The position numbers and the translations under genes were made by a program. DNA of 64,000 nt from JAVVHH01 sp965276815 (GTDB lineage: Bacteria > Pseudomonadota > Alphaproteobacteria > Acetobacterales > Acetobacteraceae). Shown piece after piece: positions 61,414 through 64,000 of this stretch (its first letter is position 1; each line of letters opens with the position of its first letter). The notes beneath the pieces are model-generated. The model did no database searches. It was given only the letters and a program-made list of their open reading frames with translations, and was not told where the DNA came from. Location of the stretch: contig CBDIBE010000011.1 of assembly GCA_965276815.1 (NCBI GenBank), positions 868,001 through 932,000 on the forward strand. The letters run 5' to 3'.

Positions 61414-62550
61414 ATGCGTCAGGGTGCCGGGCGATACATTCCACAACTCGATGGCTTGCGCGGCATCGCTGTGCTCATGGTCGTTGCCTACCACATCCCG
61501 GTCGTGGGCTCATCCCATTTGGTCTCGTTAATCTGTGGTCTCATCTATCAACTAAGACTGGGAGCAGTCGGAGTAGACATATTCTTCGTGATGAGCGGAT
61601 TTCTTATCACCGGAGTGCTGCTGCAATCCCGCAATGCGCCCAGGACGGCCGCCTCCATGCAATTCTACGCCAAGCGGGCGCTGAGAATATTCCCTATCTA
61701 CTTTCTTTGTTTGTCGTACTGCATCGTATTTCAGTCTTTGTCGCGTCAAGAAAGCTGGTTCAGTGGGTTTTTCCTAGAGAACTACCATCTGATTGGAACG
61801 CACGGTTTATCGACGTCCTTCTCGCACACCTGGTCCCTGTCCATCGAGGAACAGTTTTACCTCGCTTGGCCCTGGCTCGTGTGGTTTCTGCCGCTTGCCT
61901 CGGGGCGGCTGGCGACTGGATTTCTGGTGCCGGCGATTTCGATCGCAATCGCGTTTGCGATTGTAAACCTGATGAATCAGCCGGACGGACAATGGGCCAT
62001 TTTCGAGGCCTCGCCGGTCCGTATGCTGTCACTCTCCTTGGGGGGATATCTCGCCTATCGGGCGATCGAGAATAAGCCGCTGGACGGCAAATATGCCGCG
62101 CTCTGGATGCTCGGGGGCGTTGCCATCCTTGCTGGCGCGAAACTGGCTCAGAGCCGCATTGGCATCGGCAACTACTACCACATGCTTGGGGTTCCCGGTT
62201 TCGCCTTGATGTCGTTTGGACTGGTCGCCGCGGCGCTGGCTCCGCGGGGCCGTAACGTGACAGCGCTTCGGAGGGCGCTGTCCGTTGCGCCGCTACGCTC
62301 CGTCGGGGCCGTCTCTTACGGGCTCTATCTTTATCATTACATTGTGTTCTGGAGTTTTGGCATGATCTTCGAGACGGGCGGCGCGCGCAGCGTCAGTCCG
62401 GCGCGGTTGATCGCGGCGCTTCTCTTGACTGTGGTCATCACCGTTGCATCCTATCACTTCATCGAGCAGCCGTTTTTGCGGTTAAAGGGATATTTGCGGG
62501 TTCCCGGACCGCGCACCCAAGCAACGGCAACTTCTTTGGCCTCGACTTAG
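61414..62550 (+). CDS. Acyltransferase family 3 membrane protein
   Basis: Integral membrane O-acyltransferase of 378 aa with about ten hydrophobic segments. The N-terminal IPQLDGLRGIAVLMVVAYHI with the catalytic His, VGVDIFFVMSGFLITGVLL and the FSHTWSLSIEEQFYLAWP motif are typical of OafA/NodX-like enzymes acylating sugars. Third codon positions are visibly richer in A/T than in neighbours, suggesting later acquisition. 176 noncoding bases separate it from the lipoprotein gene. Confidence 0.9.
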   Translation: MRQGAGRYIPQLDGLRGIAVLMVVAYHIPVVGSSHLVSLICGLIYQLRLGAVGVDIFFVMSGFLITGVLLQSRNAPRTAASMQFYAKRALRIFPIYFLCLSYCIVFQSLSRQESWFSGFFLENYHLIGTHGLSTSFSHTWSLSIEEQFYLAWPWLVWFLPLASGRLATGFLVPAISIAIAFAIVNLMNQPDGQWAIFEASPVRMLSLSLGGYLAYRAIENKPLDGKYAALWMLGGVAILAGAKLAQSRIGIGNYYHMLGVPGFALMSFGLVAAALAPRGRNVTALRRALSVAPLRSVGAVSYGLYLYHYIVFWSFGMIFETGGARSVSPARLIAALLLTVVITVASYHFIEQPFLRLKGYLRVPGPRTQATATSLAST

Positions 62551-62622
62551 AGCAACGTCGCCCTGATCGGAATCGCGACAGCGATGCCAGTCATGCGACA
62601 AAGTTGCTCGCCAGCCAAGTAG

Positions 62623-64000
62623 CTAGACCGGTTTGCCACCCGGCGACGAACCGAGCGCCCTGTCGAGCACGATGACCGAATGCACCGCATTGCGCCCACC
62701 CAGATCACGGATCTGATGCCGGCACGACGTGCCATCGGCGACGATGAGCTCTCCCTCGGCGGCCGCGCGTACGGCAGGCAGGAGCCCGTTCTCCGCCATC
62801 GCCCGGCTCGCCGCCTGCGTCTCGGCCTGATAGCCGAAAGCGCCCGCCATGCCGCAGCATGCGGAGGTGATCGGCTGCACGTCGAGGCTGGGCACTCGGC
62901 GCAGCGACGCCAGCGTGTCCGCGAACGCACCGAAGGCTTTCTGGTGGCAGTGCCCGTGCACATGCGCGCGCGGGGCGACCTTTTGGAGCGGCAGGTCGAT
63001 CGCCTCGCGGGCCAGGAACTCGCCCAACAGCACCGCCCTGCGGGCCAAGTCCTCGGTCGCCTCGCCAGGCAGCAACGAGCGGAACTCGTCGCGCAAAGTC
63101 AGCAGGCAGGACGGCTCGAGCCCGACCACCGGCAGCGAGCCGGCAAGTTTGGTCAGCGTGCGGCGCGCCTCGGCGCGGGCGCGGTCGACGAGGCCGGCCG
63201 AAAGATAGGTCCGGCCGCAGCAGAGCCGGCCCGGCGGCACCACCGCCCGGTAGCCCGCCGCCGCCAGGACGCGGACCGCGGCGCGGAGATTCTCCGGCTC
63301 GAATGCTTTGTTGAACGTGTCCGCAAGCAGCAGCACATCGCCCCGCGGCGCCGCCGGCGCCGGTTTTGGCCGAAACGGGCGAAAGCTCCATTCCGGCAAC
63401 GGACGCTCGGCCGCGAAGCCGAGCCAGCGCTCGGATAAGCGTCGCAGCAGGCGGGACCGGTTGCGCAAGTTCACCAGCGGGGCAAACCGCCCGCCGGTCC
63501 CGGCATAGCGCGGCAGTTCGGCCACCAACCGCTCGCGCAATCCGACGCCGTGCCGGGACGCGCGTGCTGCCAAGGCCTCGATCTTCATCTTGGCCATGTC
63601 CACGCCGGTCGGGCACTCGCGCTTGCACGCCTTGCAGGACACGCAGAGCTTGAGCGCCGCGGCGACCTCGTCCCCGGCCAGCGCGTCCGGCCCGAGCTGA
63701 CCAGTCAGCGCCAGGCGCAGCGTATTGGCCCGGCCGCGCGTCAGATGTTCCTCGTCACGGGTCAGGCGATAGCTCGGGCACATGCTGCCGACATGGAAGC
63801 CGCGGCAGGTGCCGTTGTTGTTGCACATCTCGACCGCCGCCAGCATGCCGCCGAGCGGACCGGGGTAGGCGGACCAATCGAGCACCGGCGATGCGCTTGG
63901 CGCCGGACCATAATCGGGGCTGTAGCGGAACAGTTCCCGGTCATCCATGCGCGGCGGACGCACGACCCGGTTCGGATTGAGCAGCGCGTCGGGATCGAAG
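62623..64000 (-). CDS. FAD/Fe-S oxidoreductase, C-terminal part (runs off the window)
   Basis: Minus-strand gene cut by the right edge. The first residues in view (FDPDALLNPNRVVRPP) are the end of an FAD-linked oxidase domain, so the ATG at 63963 is internal. Then come Fe-S ligands (CVSCKACKRECPTGVD, and MCPSYRLTRDEEHLTRGRAN before it) and a GlpC-like CCG region with CCGRTYLSAGL and ACCGMAGAFGY. Fused FAD plus Fe-S proteins of about 950-1000 aa oxidise D-lactate or glycolate-type acids. Substrate cannot be read. Confidence 0.9.
   Translation of the reverse strand, partial: FDPDALLNPNRVVRPPRMDDRELFRYSPDYGPAPSASPVLDWSAYPGPLGGMLAAVEMCNNNGTCRGFHVGSMCPSYRLTRDEEHLTRGRANTLRLALTGQLGPDALAGDEVAAALKLCVSCKACKRECPTGVDMAKMKIEALAARASRHGVGLRERLVAELPRYAGTGGRFAPLVNLRNRSRLLRRLSERWLGFAAERPLPEWSFRPFRPKPAPAAPRGDVLLLADTFNKAFEPENLRAAVRVLAAAGYRAVVPPGRLCCGRTYLSAGLVDRARAEARRTLTKLAGSLPVVGLEPSCLLTLRDEFRSLLPGEATEDLARRAVLLGEFLAREAIDLPLQKVAPRAHVHGHCHQKAFGAFADTLASLRRVPSLDVQPITSACCGMAGAFGYQAETQAASRAMAENGLLPAVRAAAEGELIVADGTSCRHQIRDLGGRNAVHSVIVLDRALGSSPGGKPV

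Noticed and set aside
62551..62622. Imperfect inverted sequence AGCAACGTCGC / GCGACAAAGTTGCT as terminator
   Set aside because: Stem is interrupted by three unpaired bases, the loop is long and no T-run follows.

Overview
The window is a dense stretch of chromosome from a high-GC alphaproteobacterium, probably Rhodospirillales/Acetobacterales (inference). The grounds are the order Suv3-like helicase, S4 protein, 7Fe FdxA ferredoxin and CarD; an NDUFA12 complex I accessory subunit beside an MlaD-type MCE protein and a DUF2155 protein; a Coq7-type ubiquinone hydroxylase; and strong G/C preference at third codon positions. I see no rRNA or tRNA genes, no insertion sequence and no CRISPR array. 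About 66 genes are supported. Many overlap by 4 bases or share overlapping ends.

Layout. 0-1.2 kb: end of a sugar-type ABC permease, convergent with a MarR regulator. 1.3-7.1 kb: M17 aminopeptidase, then helicase, S4, fdxA, carD. 7.1-13.5 kb: SDR, secreted EEP-family enzyme, DUF2075 ATPase, metallo-hydrolase, FemAB/GNAT-like protein, RidA. 13.5-19.3 kb: a shrunken NrdJ-derived protein without a catalytic core, NDUFA12, MlaD, a small helical protein, a repeat-bearing DUF2155 protein, trehalose phosphatase, GST, DsbB and Coq7. 19.3-26.9 kb: Bax-inhibitor-like protein, a YbbAP-type ABC pair divergent from a TesA-like esterase, ThpR, a uracil-DNA glycosylase-like protein and Zwf.

26.9-32.4 kb (minus strand): a five-gene coupled unit of PurD-like ATP-grasp enzyme, methyltransferase, peptide-type binding protein and two Dpp-type permeases, with no ATPase. 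32.4-41 kb: small membrane protein, SPFH protein, LysR with divergent SDR, an MFS fossil, a PsiE-like protein, then UgpC-type ATPase, SDR, Ldh-family and D-2-hydroxyacid dehydrogenases (probable sugar-acid uptake and oxidation), ending in a hairpin-rich gap.

41-43.4 kb: a molybdenum-flavoured group of a frameshifted PEP-CTERM protein with two Moco-binding-like domains, a ModA-like binding protein and a ModE-like regulator, without ModB or ModC. 43.4-51 kb: cardiolipin-synthase-like PLD protein, EEP enzyme, and a GtrA / GT2 / polytopic membrane protein group for envelope glycans, with a LysE exporter inside it. 51-58.4 kb: class III cyclase fused to FHA, a branched-chain amino-acid-type ABC system with a fused LivM-LivG, and a class III aminotransferase. 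58.5-64 kb: ABC-F ATPase divergent from ndk across a long inverted repeat, a small lipoprotein, an acyltransferase, and the 3' part of an FAD/Fe-S oxidoreductase that runs off the edge.

The two best candidates for an undescribed system are the PurD-like/methyltransferase/Dpp unit and the ModA/ModE/Moco-fold PEP-CTERM group.
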